From: Candidatus Competibacteraceae bacterium
GTDB lineage: Bacteria; Pseudomonadota; Gammaproteobacteria; Competibacterales; Competibacteraceae
Direction of reading: 5' to 3'
DNA length: 54,147 bases
Assembly: GCA_003989065.1 (NCBI GenBank)
Contig: RXIW01000015.1
Coordinates: 1 to 54,147 of the forward strand
The translations under genes and the position numbers were made by a program. Positions 17,208 through 25,266 of this stretch are shown here, one piece after another. The notes below the pieces were generated by a model, which saw nothing but the letters and a program-made list of their open reading frames with translations, searched no databases and was not told the origin of the DNA. Within the stretch, counting starts at the first letter, position 1; each line of letters starts with the position of its first letter.

Positions 17208-17846
17208 ATGAACGAGCCCGCTCCGAATTCCCTGATCGCCAGCCGCTTCCGGAAATTTCTCCCCGTCATCATCGATGTCGAAACCGGTGGCCTCAACGCC
17301 CAGACCGACGCCTTGCTGGAAATCGCCGCAGTCATCGTCCGCATGGACTGGCAGGGTTATCTGCACCCGGCTGGCACCTTGGCTCACCACATCCAACCCT
17401 TCCCCGGCTCCCGTCTCGACCCGGCCTCGATGGCGATCAACCAGATCGATCCCGACCATCCCTTCCGCTATGCGATCCCGGAACGCGAGGCGCTGGAGGC
17501 CATCTTCCGCGAGGTGCGGCGGGAAATGCGGGAAACCGGTTGCACTCGCGCCATCCTGGTCGGACACAACGCCTTCTTCGATCAAGCCTTCCTGAACGCG
17601 GCGGTGGCCCGCACCAGGATCAAACGCAGTCCCTTCCATCCCTTCAGCAGCTTCGACACGGTGACCCTCGCCGGTCTGGCCTATGGCCAGACCGTGCTGG
17701 CGCGAGCACTGGGCGCGGCGGACATCCCCTGGAACGAACGCGAGGCGCATTCGGCCATCTACGACGCGGAGCGCACCGCCGAACTGTTCTGCCAGATCGT
17801 CAACCGCTGGAAGGATCTCGGCGGCTGGCTGGCCGAAGACGACTAA
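17208..17846 (+). CDS. rnt: Ribonuclease T
   Basis: This 212-aa 3'-5' exoribonuclease is of the DEDDh group and trims the 3' ends of tRNA and other stable RNAs. The catalytic set is visible: Asp and Glu in VIIDVETGGLN, Asp in LVGHNAFFDQAFL, and His/Asp in HSAIYDAERTAELF. RNase T basic patches such as RTRIKRSPFHPF are present. The start ATG at 17208 follows GGATTC and fits the family N-terminus. It is 50 bases after moaE and convergent with the diguanylate cyclase gene; a weak GCCTG-AAA-CAGGC stem (17861-17873) lies between them. Confidence 0.93.
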   Translation: MNEPAPNSLIASRFRKFLPVIIDVETGGLNAQTDALLEIAAVIVRMDWQGYLHPAGTLAHHIQPFPGSRLDPASMAINQIDPDHPFRYAIPEREALEAIFREVRREMRETGCTRAILVGHNAFFDQAFLNAAVARTRIKRSPFHPFSSFDTVTLAGLAYGQTVLARALGAADIPWNEREAHSAIYDAERTAELFCQIVNRWKDLGGWLAEDD

Positions 17847-17939
17847 ACAGCCTGGGGATTGCCTGAAACAGGCTGCCGGCCAGGTTTTCGTCCTACAGAA
17901 CGGTCCAGCTAAAATCGGATTGGCGCTCGGCCTGTTCCA

Positions 17940-19169
17940 TCACCCCTGGCGGCAGTTGGCCGAGCAACGCCCGGCTATCACCCAACGATTGCGGCCGCCG
18001 GTCTTGGCCTGGTAGAGCGCCCGATCGGCCCGCTTCAGATGAGCACTGAAGGAAAGGGGATCGTCCGGCTCGATCACCGCACAGCCGATGGAAATCGTCA
18101 CGACCGGGAAGGCGTCCGACGCCAGTCCGCTCGGGATCGCCAAAGCTTCGACAGCCCGCAGCAACCGGTCGAGGACGCTCGACAGATCGACCAGCTCGTC
18201 ATCGACGATCAGGATAACGAACTCTTCGCCGCCGAACCGGGCCAGAAAATCATCGACGCCGTGTAGTTCGCCAGCGAGCGCCAGCGCCACCGAGATCAGG
18301 CACTGATCGCCCTCCGGATGTCCCCAACGGTCGTTGAACGCCTTGAAATGGTCGATGTCCACCATCGCCAGCGCGATGGTCCGCTGCCGGTTCTCCGAGA
18401 GGCTTGCCAGGCATTCCTCGAAACCGCGCCGATTGGCCACTCCGGTCAACGGATCTCGACTGGCGATCGTCCGGAGTTCAGCATTGCGTTCCTGGGCGAT
18501 CCCGGCCGTCAGCCTCTCCCGGGTGAGGTAGAGGAAGAGCCGGCGCTTGTCGCGATCCTCGCGATAGCCGCCCCACAGCCCCATCGCACCGATGGCGACC
18601 ATCAGCAGGATCGATGGCAGATGGATCGGAGGATTGAACACCGACATCGTCACCACACCGATCGCGTGAACGACGACCGAGAAGGCGATAACACCGACCG
18701 CTAACCAGAACCGCAGGGCAGCAAGGCTGCTCACCGCCAACGGCATCATCACCGAACAGTAGATTCCGATCGTCACCGTATCGCCAGTCTCGAGGCGAAA
18801 TCCCTCGACGACCAGGATCGCGATGACCATGAGCACGATCACGATCAGGCGATCGACCATCCGATGATCGCGCGCAAAAACGACGCCGACCAGAGCGATC
18901 ATGCAGACGATTGCGACGACCGCCATCAGCGCTTCCCAGCTCCGTTCGATGTGAGGAGCGAGCGTGTTCAGCGACAGTCGGACGATCACGAAAAGGCAGA
19001 GAATCCCGAGCCCGATGATGGTCGCGAAGATCAACGATCGCCGGTGTTGACGATCGCTGGTGGTCCGGTAGTACTCCTCGAGTGTGGGGGTGAACCGTAA
19101 TGGATTGAGCGGCGACGCCAGATTGCGGGTGACTTCCTCCAGTAGTTCATCGCGCGTTGGTTCAATCAT
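17940..19169 (-). CDS. Membrane-anchored diguanylate cyclase (GGDEF)
   Basis: This 409-aa protein would make cyclic di-GMP. Residues about 40-215 hold five to six hydrophobic helices (for example LIFATIIGLGILCLFVIVRL and ALMAVVAIVCMIALVGVVF), a sensor region of no named family. The C-terminal 160 residues are a GGDEF domain: RDPLTGVANRRGFEE, ALAMVDIDHFKAFNDRWGHPEGD and ARFGGEEFVIL, with an intact GGEEF active site. The RxxD inhibitory site normally placed five residues before GGEEF is absent (Gly at the Arg position), so product inhibition by that route is unlikely. It is a single gene, convergent with rnt. Confidence 0.9.
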   Translation of the reverse strand: MIEPTRDELLEEVTRNLASPLNPLRFTPTLEEYYRTTSDRQHRRSLIFATIIGLGILCLFVIVRLSLNTLAPHIERSWEALMAVVAIVCMIALVGVVFARDHRMVDRLIVIVLMVIAILVVEGFRLETGDTVTIGIYCSVMMPLAVSSLAALRFWLAVGVIAFSVVVHAIGVVTMSVFNPPIHLPSILLMVAIGAMGLWGGYREDRDKRRLFLYLTRERLTAGIAQERNAELRTIASRDPLTGVANRRGFEECLASLSENRQRTIALAMVDIDHFKAFNDRWGHPEGDQCLISVALALAGELHGVDDFLARFGGEEFVILIVDDELVDLSSVLDRLLRAVEALAIPSGLASDAFPVVTISIGCAVIEPDDPLSFSAHLKRADRALYQAKTGGRNRWVIAGRCSANCRQG

Positions 19170-19239
19170 GGGGTCACCGCTGTCAACCTCGTCCTCCGGC
19201 CAAGCCGGGAGACTTTACTGTTGCTTTCCTGATTTTCTT

Positions 19240-20301
19240 TTAAGCAACCGATTCGAAGCCATACGGCAGCGGCTCCAGCCGCAGAGTCGGCCCCTGCCCA
19301 TCGCCGATCTGGAGTACCCCTTGCTCGGCGCAGTCGATCAAGGCCACCATTAGTACCGCGTAGCCGCCGTCGGGATGACGACAGGCGTCGACCAACCGCC
19401 CGGCGCTCTGGCTGGCATCGGCCTGCGGCGAAAACAGCGTATCGCCCGGCTGCGGCGGCTCCGGGCTTTCGATCCGCGCCAGATACATCCGCCGTTTCAA
19501 CTTACCCAGATAGTGGGTGCGCGCCACCACTTCCTGGCCGGTATAACAGCCTTTCTTGAAGCTAATGGCCTCCAGCGGCTCCAGATTGAGCATCTGCGGC
19601 ACGAAGGCATCCACGGTGGCCGGATAGATCGTCGGCGTTCCGGCCAAGATATCCAGCAACCGCCACGGCTCGCTGCCGGCCAAGGCGACATCGGGCGTCA
19701 CCGCCGTCCACACTGTCGCCAGCGCTGCGACCGGGCCATGCAACTCGAAGCGCGGCAGCAGGCCGGGCAAGCGGATGACGGTAATGGCCTGTCCCGCCAC
19801 CGTCGCCATCATCACGCCGTTCCCCGCCTCGGGCAGCGCACCCAACGCCGCGGTCAACGACTCGACCGCCCGCGGTCCCGCCAGTCCGATCCGCGCCTGC
19901 TGCTCGCTGGCGTCGATCAGCGTCAGCTTGGCCCGCAACACGTATTTGCGCAACCGCACCAGGGTCGCTTCGACCAGTGCACGCGGCAGCGCGAGATAAA
20001 TGGCGTCGCCGCTGCGCCAGAGTCGAAAGAGCGCCAACACCCGCCCCTTGGGCGAGCAGTAGGCACCCAGTCCGCTGCGTTCCGTCGTGACCTGACGGAC
20101 ATCGCAGGTCAGTTGCCCCTGCAAAAACGATTCGGCGTCCGCACCCTGGGCCGCGATCAAACCCCAATCAGACAAATCGCAACAGATCGTCCCATCCAGG
20201 GCCGCCCGCAACGCCGCATCCGGCTGACCGAAATGCAGCGGCTGTCCCTGCGCCGACACTACGCCGGCCTGTTTGAGAAAGTCGAGCCATTCTTCATTCA
20301 T
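19240..20301 (-). CDS. ygfZ: YgfZ, folate-binding Fe-S cluster assembly/repair protein
   Basis: This 353-aa member of the GcvT-like family helps maintain certain Fe-S enzymes, with folate as cofactor. The hallmark is KKGCYTGQEVVARTHYLGKLKRRMY, containing the K-G-C-Y-x-G-Q-E motif with its essential cysteine. The N-terminal part reads DLSDWGLIAAQGADAESFLQGQLTCDV. I chose ATG 20301 (MNEEWLDFL) because GGGA lies nine bases upstream; in-frame ATGs at 20316 and 20340 are alternatives, and the frame opens at 20469. It is divergent from the succinate dehydrogenase operon, an Fe-S enzyme, as ygfZ is near sdhE in E. coli. Confidence 0.92.
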   Translation of the reverse strand: MNEEWLDFLKQAGVVSAQGQPLHFGQPDAALRAALDGTICCDLSDWGLIAAQGADAESFLQGQLTCDVRQVTTERSGLGAYCSPKGRVLALFRLWRSGDAIYLALPRALVEATLVRLRKYVLRAKLTLIDASEQQARIGLAGPRAVESLTAALGALPEAGNGVMMATVAGQAITVIRLPGLLPRFELHGPVAALATVWTAVTPDVALAGSEPWRLLDILAGTPTIYPATVDAFVPQMLNLEPLEAISFKKGCYTGQEVVARTHYLGKLKRRMYLARIESPEPPQPGDTLFSPQADASQSAGRLVDACRHPDGGYAVLMVALIDCAEQGVLQIGDGQGPTLRLEPLPYGFESVA

Positions 20302-20552
20302 CAGATTGAATCCCATGATTTTTTTAACCACTGTCCCCATATGTCCCGCCGTACGCGATAACCTTTGGCGCTGTCTGGGTTCATTGCGTTCAAAGGGCAT
20401 GAGCGGCATAATTATCGCGTAATAAAAAACCGGGGAGACGCGCCGCTGCAAAGGCAAATTGTCCGCCAAGCCCCGGGCGTCCCCTTAACCAGCGGGACCG
20501 GGATGATCGACCACCCTGCCATCATCCCGCATCCAAAACAGAGAAGCACTCG

Positions 20553-20717
20553 ATGAATAAAAATGACCAGCCGCAGCCGCCACTGCCCGTTGCACCCTCC
20601 GACCTATCACCCGCAGCAGATCCCCCCAAGAAACCCAAGGAATACGGTGGGCCCAAAGGCCTTGAACCAACCCGCTATGGCGATTGGGAAAAGGCCGGAC
20701 GTTGCATCGACTTCTGA
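20553..20717 (+). CDS. SDHAF4-like (DUF1674) succinate dehydrogenase assembly factor
   Basis: This short gene encodes 54 residues. The C-terminal half, PKEYGGPKGLEPTRYGDWEKAGRCIDF, is the signature of the DUF1674/SDHAF4 family, which in mitochondria binds the flavinylated SdhA before it joins SdhB. The N-terminal half is a Pro-rich, disordered linker. The ATG at 20553 follows GAGAAGCACTCG. It lies 156 bases before sdhC on the same strand, consistent with a role in building the enzyme encoded next. Such small proteins are often missed in annotation. Function in bacteria is inferred from homology and location. Confidence 0.88.
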   Translation: MNKNDQPQPPLPVAPSDLSPAADPPKKPKEYGGPKGLEPTRYGDWEKAGRCIDF

Positions 20718-20828
20718 TCGGCCGTCAGTTTGATCTTCACCCCCAGGCTTCGGCCATCCGTCTCGCAGGCGGTCGTTTTTGCGTTTCACCATTCATCACC
20801 TTAAAGAGCAGTCCCAAGTATTCGCCCT

Positions 20829-20856
20829 TGTGTAACGACTACTGTGTAATGACTGT
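20829..20856 (+). repeat. Tandem 14-base repeat before sdhC
   Basis: TGTGTAACGACTAC is followed directly by TGTGTAATGACTGT, 11 of 14 bases being identical, and then by ATAACGAGGAGAAACCT leading to the sdhC ATG. The repeat lies only about 20-45 bases before the start codon, overlapping the leader. It could be a regulator binding site or a chance slippage product. Confidence 0.6.
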
Positions 20857-20873
20857 ATAACGAGGAGAAACCT

Positions 20874-21263
20874 ATGTCAGCAGCCAACAAACGGCCACTA
20901 TCGCCGTTCATGATCGGCCCCTATTACAAACCCCAGATGACCTCGATCCTATCCATCACCCACCGCGCCACCGGCGCCGGGCTGGTGATCGGCACGATTC
21001 CGCTGGTGTACTGGCTGGTATCCGCGGCGCGCGGCGCCGGGTTCTATGAACAGGCCCAGCATGTGCTGGGTTCGATGCTGGGGCAACTGCTGCTGTTCCT
21101 GTGGACCTGGTCGCTGCTTTACCACATGGCCAATGGCATCCGCCACCTGTTCTGGGATGCCGGTTACGGCTTCGAACTGGAAAATGCCGCCAAATCCGGG
21201 TGGGCTGTGGTGTGGTCGTCCATCATTCTGACCATCCTGTGCTGGCTGATCGCCGCGCCCTAA
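20874..21263 (+). CDS. sdhC: Succinate dehydrogenase cytochrome b556 subunit
   Basis: SdhC is a membrane anchor of complex II, helping bind haem b and ubiquinone. The 129-aa protein has three hydrophobic helices and the family motifs SILSITHRATGAGL (Ser and Arg of the quinone site) and HMANGIRHLFWDAG, where the first His is the expected haem ligand. It has a good ribosome site (GAGGAGAAACCT). It heads sdhCDAB, with sdhD 11 bases downstream. Confidence 0.95.
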   Translation: MSAANKRPLSPFMIGPYYKPQMTSILSITHRATGAGLVIGTIPLVYWLVSAARGAGFYEQAQHVLGSMLGQLLLFLWTWSLLYHMANGIRHLFWDAGYGFELENAAKSGWAVVWSSIILTILCWLIAAP

Positions 21264-21274
21264 GGAGAAACGTC

Positions 21275-21652
21275 ATGAGTATCCGTACCCCGCTCGCCCA
21301 TGTCCGTGGTCTGGGCACTGCCAAAGACGGGACCCATCACTGGTGGTTGCAGCGCGTGACGTCCATCGTCCTGGTGCCGCTGGTGTTGTGGTTCATCATT
21401 TCCATGCTATCGGTTTCCCACGCCGACTACGAAACGTTCAAGAACTGGTTGGGCAACCCGATCCGGGCTGGTTTGATGGTGGCCTTGCTGGCCGCCGTGT
21501 TCTATCACGCCAGCCTGGGCATGCAGGTCATCTACGAAGACTACGTACGGCCGGAATGGGCCAAATACGCCGCACTGCTGATCACGCAGGTGGTGTTGTT
21601 TTTGCTGGGCGCCATCTCCATCGTCGCCGTGCTCAAGATCGCACTGGCCTGA
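21275..21652 (+). CDS. sdhD: Succinate dehydrogenase hydrophobic membrane anchor
   Basis: This 125-aa membrane subunit has three predicted helices, starting LAHVRGLGTAKDGTHHWWLQRVTSIVLVPLVLWFI. The middle helix holds MVALLAAVFYHASLGMQVIYEDYV, with the haem-binding His and the Asp-Tyr pair typical of SdhD. The ATG at 21275 is chosen, with AAGGAGAAACGTC directly before it; the open frame extends upstream into sdhC only as a shadow. It is followed by sdhA after 26 bases. Confidence 0.94.
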   Translation: MSIRTPLAHVRGLGTAKDGTHHWWLQRVTSIVLVPLVLWFIISMLSVSHADYETFKNWLGNPIRAGLMVALLAAVFYHASLGMQVIYEDYVRPEWAKYAALLITQVVLFLLGAISIVAVLKIALA

Positions 21653-21678
21653 CGCCCACCACCGGAGGCTGAGGTTTC

Positions 21679-23469
21679 ATGTCCAACGAATACAAACTGA
21701 TTCATCACAATTATGATGTGGTCGTGGTCGGCGCCGGCGGCGCGGGCTTGCGCGCCACCTTCGGCATGGCCCAGAAGGGTCTGAAAACGGCCTGCCTGAC
21801 CAAGGTCTTCCCCACTCGCAGCCATACCGTGGCCGCGCAGGGCGGTATGTCGGCGTCGCTCGGCAACATGGGCCAGGACATGTGGCAATGGCACATGTAC
21901 GACACCGTCAAGGGCTCCGACTGGCTGGGCGACCAAGACGCCATCGAATACATGTGCCGCGAGGCGGTGCCGGCGGTCATCGAACTCGAACATTACGGCG
22001 TGCCGTTCTCCCGCACCGAGGAAGGCAAGATTTACCAGCGGCCGTTCGGCGGCATGACCACCAACTACGGCGAGGGCATCGCCCAGCGCACCTGCGCCGC
22101 CGCCGACCGCACCGGCCACGCCATCCTGCATACCCTGTATCAGCAGGCCCTCAAGCACGAGGCCGAATTCTTCATCGAATACTTCGCGCTCGACCTGATC
22201 ATGGACGACAACGGCGCTTGCCGGGGCGTGGTGGCCTGGGATCTGGCCGATGGCAGCCTGCACGTGTTCAAGGCCCATCAAACCGTGCTGGCCACCGGCG
22301 GCTACGGCCGCTCCTACTTCTCGGCCACCTCGGCCCATACCTGCACCGGCGACGGCAACGGCATGGTGCTGCGGGCCGGCCTGCCCCTGCAGGACATGGA
22401 ATTCACCCAGTTCCACCCCACCGGCATCTACGGCTCCGGCTGTCTGATGACCGAAGGCTGCCGCGGTGAAGGCGGTTACCTGACCAATTCCTTGGGCGAG
22501 CGTTTCATGGAGCGCTATGCACCGAACGCCAAGGACCTGGCCTCCCGCGACGTGGTCAGCCGTTCGATGACGATCGAAATCCGCGAAGGGCGCGGCGTCG
22601 GCGAGCACAAGGATCACATCCATCTGCATCTGGAGCATCTGGGCGCTGGCGTCATCAATGAGCGCTTGCCGGGCATCGCCGAGACCGCCCGCATCTTCGC
22701 CGGCGTGGACGTGACCAAGGAACCGGCCCCGGTATTGCCGACCGTGCACTACAACATGGGCGGCATCCCGACCAACTATCACGGCGAAGTCGTCATCCTC
22801 AAGGACGGCAATCCCGATGCGGTGATTCCGGGCCTGATGGCCATCGGCGAAGCCGCCTGCGTGTCGGTGCACGGCGCCAACCGCCTGGGTTCCAACTCGC
22901 TGCTCGACATCGTGGTGTTCGGTCGCGCCGCCTCTATCCGCTGCGCCGAGCTGATCAAGCCCAACACCCAGCACCCCGCGCTGCCGCAAGCGGCGATCGA
23001 CAAGATCGTGGCCCGCTTCGATCGGCTGCGCTACGCCAAGGGCGAGAACCCCACCGCCAGCCTGCGCATGCGGATGCAGCGGACCATGCAGAATCACGCC
23101 GCGGTGTTCCGCACCGGCGAGTCGATGGCCGAAGGCATTGCGCTGCTGGAAGAGGTCTACGCCGGCTTCGAGCAGATCGGGGTCAGCGACCGGGGCATGG
23201 TGTGGAATTCCGATCTGGTCGAGACGCTGGAACTGGACAATCTGCTGGGCTGCGCGATGGTCTCCATCAAGTCGGCGATCAACCGGCCCGAGAGCCGCGG
23301 CGCTCACGCCCGCGAGGACTATCCGGATCGCGACGACGCCAACTGGATGAAGCACACCCTGGCGTGGCTGGGTCCCAAGGGCGAAGTCACCATCGACTAC
23401 CGTCCGGTCCACACCTATACCCTGACCAATGAGGTGGAATACATTCCACCCAAGAAGCGCACGTACTAA
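21679..23469 (+). CDS. sdhA: Succinate dehydrogenase flavoprotein subunit
   Basis: SdhA (596 aa) oxidises succinate to fumarate with covalent FAD. It shows the dinucleotide-binding start [19 protein letters not shown], the flavinylation region with the histidine in [17 protein letters not shown], catalytic [25 protein letters not shown] and the His-Gly-Ala-Asn-Arg-Leu-Gly-Ser loop near residue 400. Length and layout are normal. Two predicted FAD-attachment helpers, the 54-aa SDHAF4-like protein and SdhE, flank the operon. Confidence 0.97.
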   Translation: MSNEYKLIHHNYDVVVVGAGGAGLRATFGMAQKGLKTACLTKVFPTRSHTVAAQGGMSASLGNMGQDMWQWHMYDTVKGSDWLGDQDAIEYMCREAVPAVIELEHYGVPFSRTEEGKIYQRPFGGMTTNYGEGIAQRTCAAADRTGHAILHTLYQQALKHEAEFFIEYFALDLIMDDNGACRGVVAWDLADGSLHVFKAHQTVLATGGYGRSYFSATSAHTCTGDGNGMVLRAGLPLQDMEFTQFHPTGIYGSGCLMTEGCRGEGGYLTNSLGERFMERYAPNAKDLASRDVVSRSMTIEIREGRGVGEHKDHIHLHLEHLGAGVINERLPGIAETARIFAGVDVTKEPAPVLPTVHYNMGGIPTNYHGEVVILKDGNPDAVIPGLMAIGEAACVSVHGANRLGSNSLLDIVVFGRAASIRCAELIKPNTQHPALPQAAIDKIVARFDRLRYAKGENPTASLRMRMQRTMQNHAAVFRTGESMAEGIALLEEVYAGFEQIGVSDRGMVWNSDLVETLELDNLLGCAMVSIKSAINRPESRGAHAREDYPDRDDANWMKHTLAWLGPKGEVTIDYRPVHTYTLTNEVEYIPPKKRTY

Positions 23470-23481
23470 GGGGACGCTGCT

Positions 23482-24258
23482 ATGGCTCAATTCAAGCTGC
23501 CGGCCAATTCCGTCATCGGCAAGGGCAAGACTTACTATGCCGCTGCAGGCGCCAAAAAAATCAAGCACTTCAAGATCTACCGTTGGGATCCGGACAGTGG
23601 CGAAAATCCGCGCCTGGACACCTACGAAGTCGATCTGGCCGCCTGCGGCCCGATGGTGCTGGACGCCCTGCTGAAGATCAAGAACGAGATCGACCCCACC
23701 TTGACCTTCCGGCGCTCCTGCCGCGAGGGGGTGTGCGGTTCCTGCGCGATGAACATCGACGGCACCAACACCCTGGCCTGCACCAAGGCCATCGACGACA
23801 TTTCCGGCGACGTCAAGATCTACCCGCTGCCGCACATGTCGGTGGTCAAGGATCTGGTACCGGATCTGACCCACTTCTATGCCCAGTACGCGTCGATCAA
23901 GCCCTGGCTGCAGTCGGTCTCGCCACCGCCGGAACGGGAACGCCTGCAATCCAAGGAAGACCGCGCCAAGCTGGACGGTCTGTACGAGTGCATCCTGTGC
24001 GCCTGCTGCTCGACCAGCTGCCCGAGCTACTGGTGGAACAGCGAACGCTATCTGGGTCCCTCCATCCTGTTGCAAGCCTATCGCTGGATCGTGGACAGCC
24101 GCGATGAGTTCACCGGCGAGCGCTTGGACAACCTGGAAGACCCGTTCCGGCTGTATCGCTGCCACACCATCATGAACTGCACCAAGACCTGCCCGAAGAG
24201 CTTGAACCCCGCGAAAGCCATCGCGGAAATCAAGAAGATGATGGTGGAACGGCGGTAA
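23482..24258 (+). CDS. sdhB: Succinate dehydrogenase iron-sulfur subunit
   Basis: SdhB (258 aa) carries the [2Fe-2S], [4Fe-4S] and [3Fe-4S] clusters that pass electrons from FAD to quinone. The plant-type ferredoxin motif is [25 protein letters not shown]. The C-terminal cluster motifs are [17 protein letters not shown] and [21 protein letters not shown]. It begins 12 bases after sdhA with GGGGACGCTGCT upstream. About 20 residues longer than E. coli SdhB, mainly at the N-terminus, as in many alphaproteobacterial and mitochondrial forms. Confidence 0.96.
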   Translation: MAQFKLPANSVIGKGKTYYAAAGAKKIKHFKIYRWDPDSGENPRLDTYEVDLAACGPMVLDALLKIKNEIDPTLTFRRSCREGVCGSCAMNIDGTNTLACTKAIDDISGDVKIYPLPHMSVVKDLVPDLTHFYAQYASIKPWLQSVSPPPERERLQSKEDRAKLDGLYECILCACCSTSCPSYWWNSERYLGPSILLQAYRWIVDSRDEFTGERLDNLEDPFRLYRCHTIMNCTKTCPKSLNPAKAIAEIKKMMVERR

Positions 24259-24297
24259 GCGCTGTTTTCGACTCTCACCTGCCCCTCTCTCCCTGCA

Positions 24298-24325
24298 CCC
24301 GTGCCCGCTGCCCAGCGAGCACGGG
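24298..24325. repeat. Strong hairpin between sdhB and sdhE
   Basis: CCCGTGC-C-CGCT-GCCC-AGCG-A-GCACGGG forms an 11-pair stem with one mismatch and a four-base loop. No T-run follows, so it is more likely a processing or stability stem that lowers sdhE expression relative to sdhCDAB than a clean terminator. Confidence 0.55.
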
Positions 24326-24367
24326 GAACAGTTGGATGAGGGGCGTTTTTTTGCGGAGGACCGGAAC

Positions 24368-24643
24368 GTGGATGAATTGATCGGCAAGTTGCGCTGGCGC
24401 TGCCGGCGTGGCATGAAAGAGCTGGACCTGCTGACCTTGGGCTATCTGGAGCGCCATTACCCGACCGCATCGGCCGAGGAACAGCACGCCTTCGCCGCCT
24501 TGCTGGAATTGCAGGATCCGCAGCTGATGAGCTATATGGTCGGGCGGGATGCGCCGACCGAGGCCGCGACCCTGCGGGTGGTCAACGTCATGCGGATGCT
24601 GCTGAACGAACCCGGCGTCTCCTCGCATCCTTTGGCCGGATAG
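24368..24643 (+). CDS. sdhE: SdhE, FAD assembly factor
   Basis: This small 91-aa protein (former YgfY/CptB, SDHAF2 family) promotes covalent flavinylation of SdhA. The RGxKELD signature is present as RRGMKELDLLTLGYLERHYP, the key Arg-Gly motif being intact, followed by FAALLELQDPQLMSYMVGRD. The start is taken as GTG 24368 because GGAGG lies eight bases before it; the frame runs upstream to an ATG at 24332 without a ribosome site. It follows sdhB after 109 bases containing a hairpin, and it is near ygfX as in E. coli. Confidence 0.93.
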   Translation: MDELIGKLRWRCRRGMKELDLLTLGYLERHYPTASAEEQHAFAALLELQDPQLMSYMVGRDAPTEAATLRVVNVMRMLLNEPGVSSHPLAG

Positions 24644-24651
24644 CCCATCGC

Positions 24652-24738
24652 TCAGCTGTCGTAGTGAAAGCGGCAGGCGATGATGACCAGTTCGTCATCG
24701 GTTGCCCGATAGACTAGTCGGCGCTTTGGCTTCTCGCT
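24652..24738 (-). pseudogene. Fossil C-terminus of a Txe/YoeB-family toxin
   Basis: Read on the minus strand, this 111-base gap between sdhE and ygfX encodes SEKPKRRLVYRATDDELVIIACRFHYDS and then a TGA. That closely matches the end of YoeB-type mRNA endonucleases (RLVY-x-V-TDD-x-L-x-I-x-x-CR-x-HY), including the catalytic C-terminal His-Tyr. Nothing upstream in the same frame continues the toxin: the frame runs into the ygfX start region without the YoeB core, and no antitoxin is visible. It is therefore a remnant of about 28 residues. Confidence 0.75.
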
Positions 24739-24754
24739 GGGCTGCGGACTCGGA

Positions 24755-25201
24755 ATGCGCGATCACCGCTCTCTCCACCTCGAACTGCATCCCTCTCGAC
24801 ATCTGCTGGTCATCGGCGGCGCTGCCCATGGGCTGGCCGCCGTAGCCGTCGTCATCGCCAGTCTGCCGCTGTGGGCCAAAGCCGGTTTCATCGTTGGAAT
24901 CATCTTGTCGCTACGCCACTTCGTCACCCGCTACGGCAACCGCCATGGGCGCGGCTTCATCCGTCGGATCGAATTGCTGGATGGACGCTGGCGGCTGGAA
25001 ACCGGCGACGGAACCCAACATCGCGCCCGCTTCGACGGCGGCTACGCCCATCCACAGCTGGTGGTCGTCAACTTCCGTCTGGATAATGGCCAGCGCCGCG
25101 CCCTGACTTTGCTGCCGGACGCCACCGATGCCGATGCCTTGCGCGCACTGCGGGTCTGGCTCCGCACCCAACGAGAAGCGGATGAAACCGATCCGCCGTA
25201 G
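24755..25201 (+). CDS. ygfX: YgfX-family membrane protein (CptA-like)
   Basis: This 148-aa protein has two adjacent transmembrane segments ([24 protein letters not shown] and [11 protein letters not shown]) followed by a cytoplasmic C-terminal domain ([18 protein letters not shown] ... [35 protein letters not shown]). This is the layout of YgfX, encoded beside sdhE in E. coli. A toxin role with SdhE as antitoxin was once proposed; the SdhE flavinylation function is better supported. Position after sdhE is the main support for the name. Confidence 0.82.
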   Translation: MRDHRSLHLELHPSRHLLVIGGAAHGLAAVAVVIASLPLWAKAGFIVGIILSLRHFVTRYGNRHGRGFIRRIELLDGRWRLETGDGTQHRARFDGGYAHPQLVVVNFRLDNGQRRALTLLPDATDADALRALRVWLRTQREADETDPP

Positions 25202-25266
25202 AATGGCGCGTTTTCGACGACACCTCCACCGCCCTGGATGGGCTGCAACCGCGAGATTTCGCCCCC

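Noticed and set aside
21541-24414. A 957-codon open frame on the minus strand across sdhD, sdhA and sdhB
   Set aside because: Composition-driven antisense frame; the plus strand has unmistakable Sdh proteins and the antisense product resembles no known protein.
24368-25201. sdhE-ygfX as a CptAB toxin-antitoxin pair
   Set aside because: SdhE has the intact RGxKELD flavinylation motif and sits in the sdh operon; the toxin-antitoxin reading is poorly supported.
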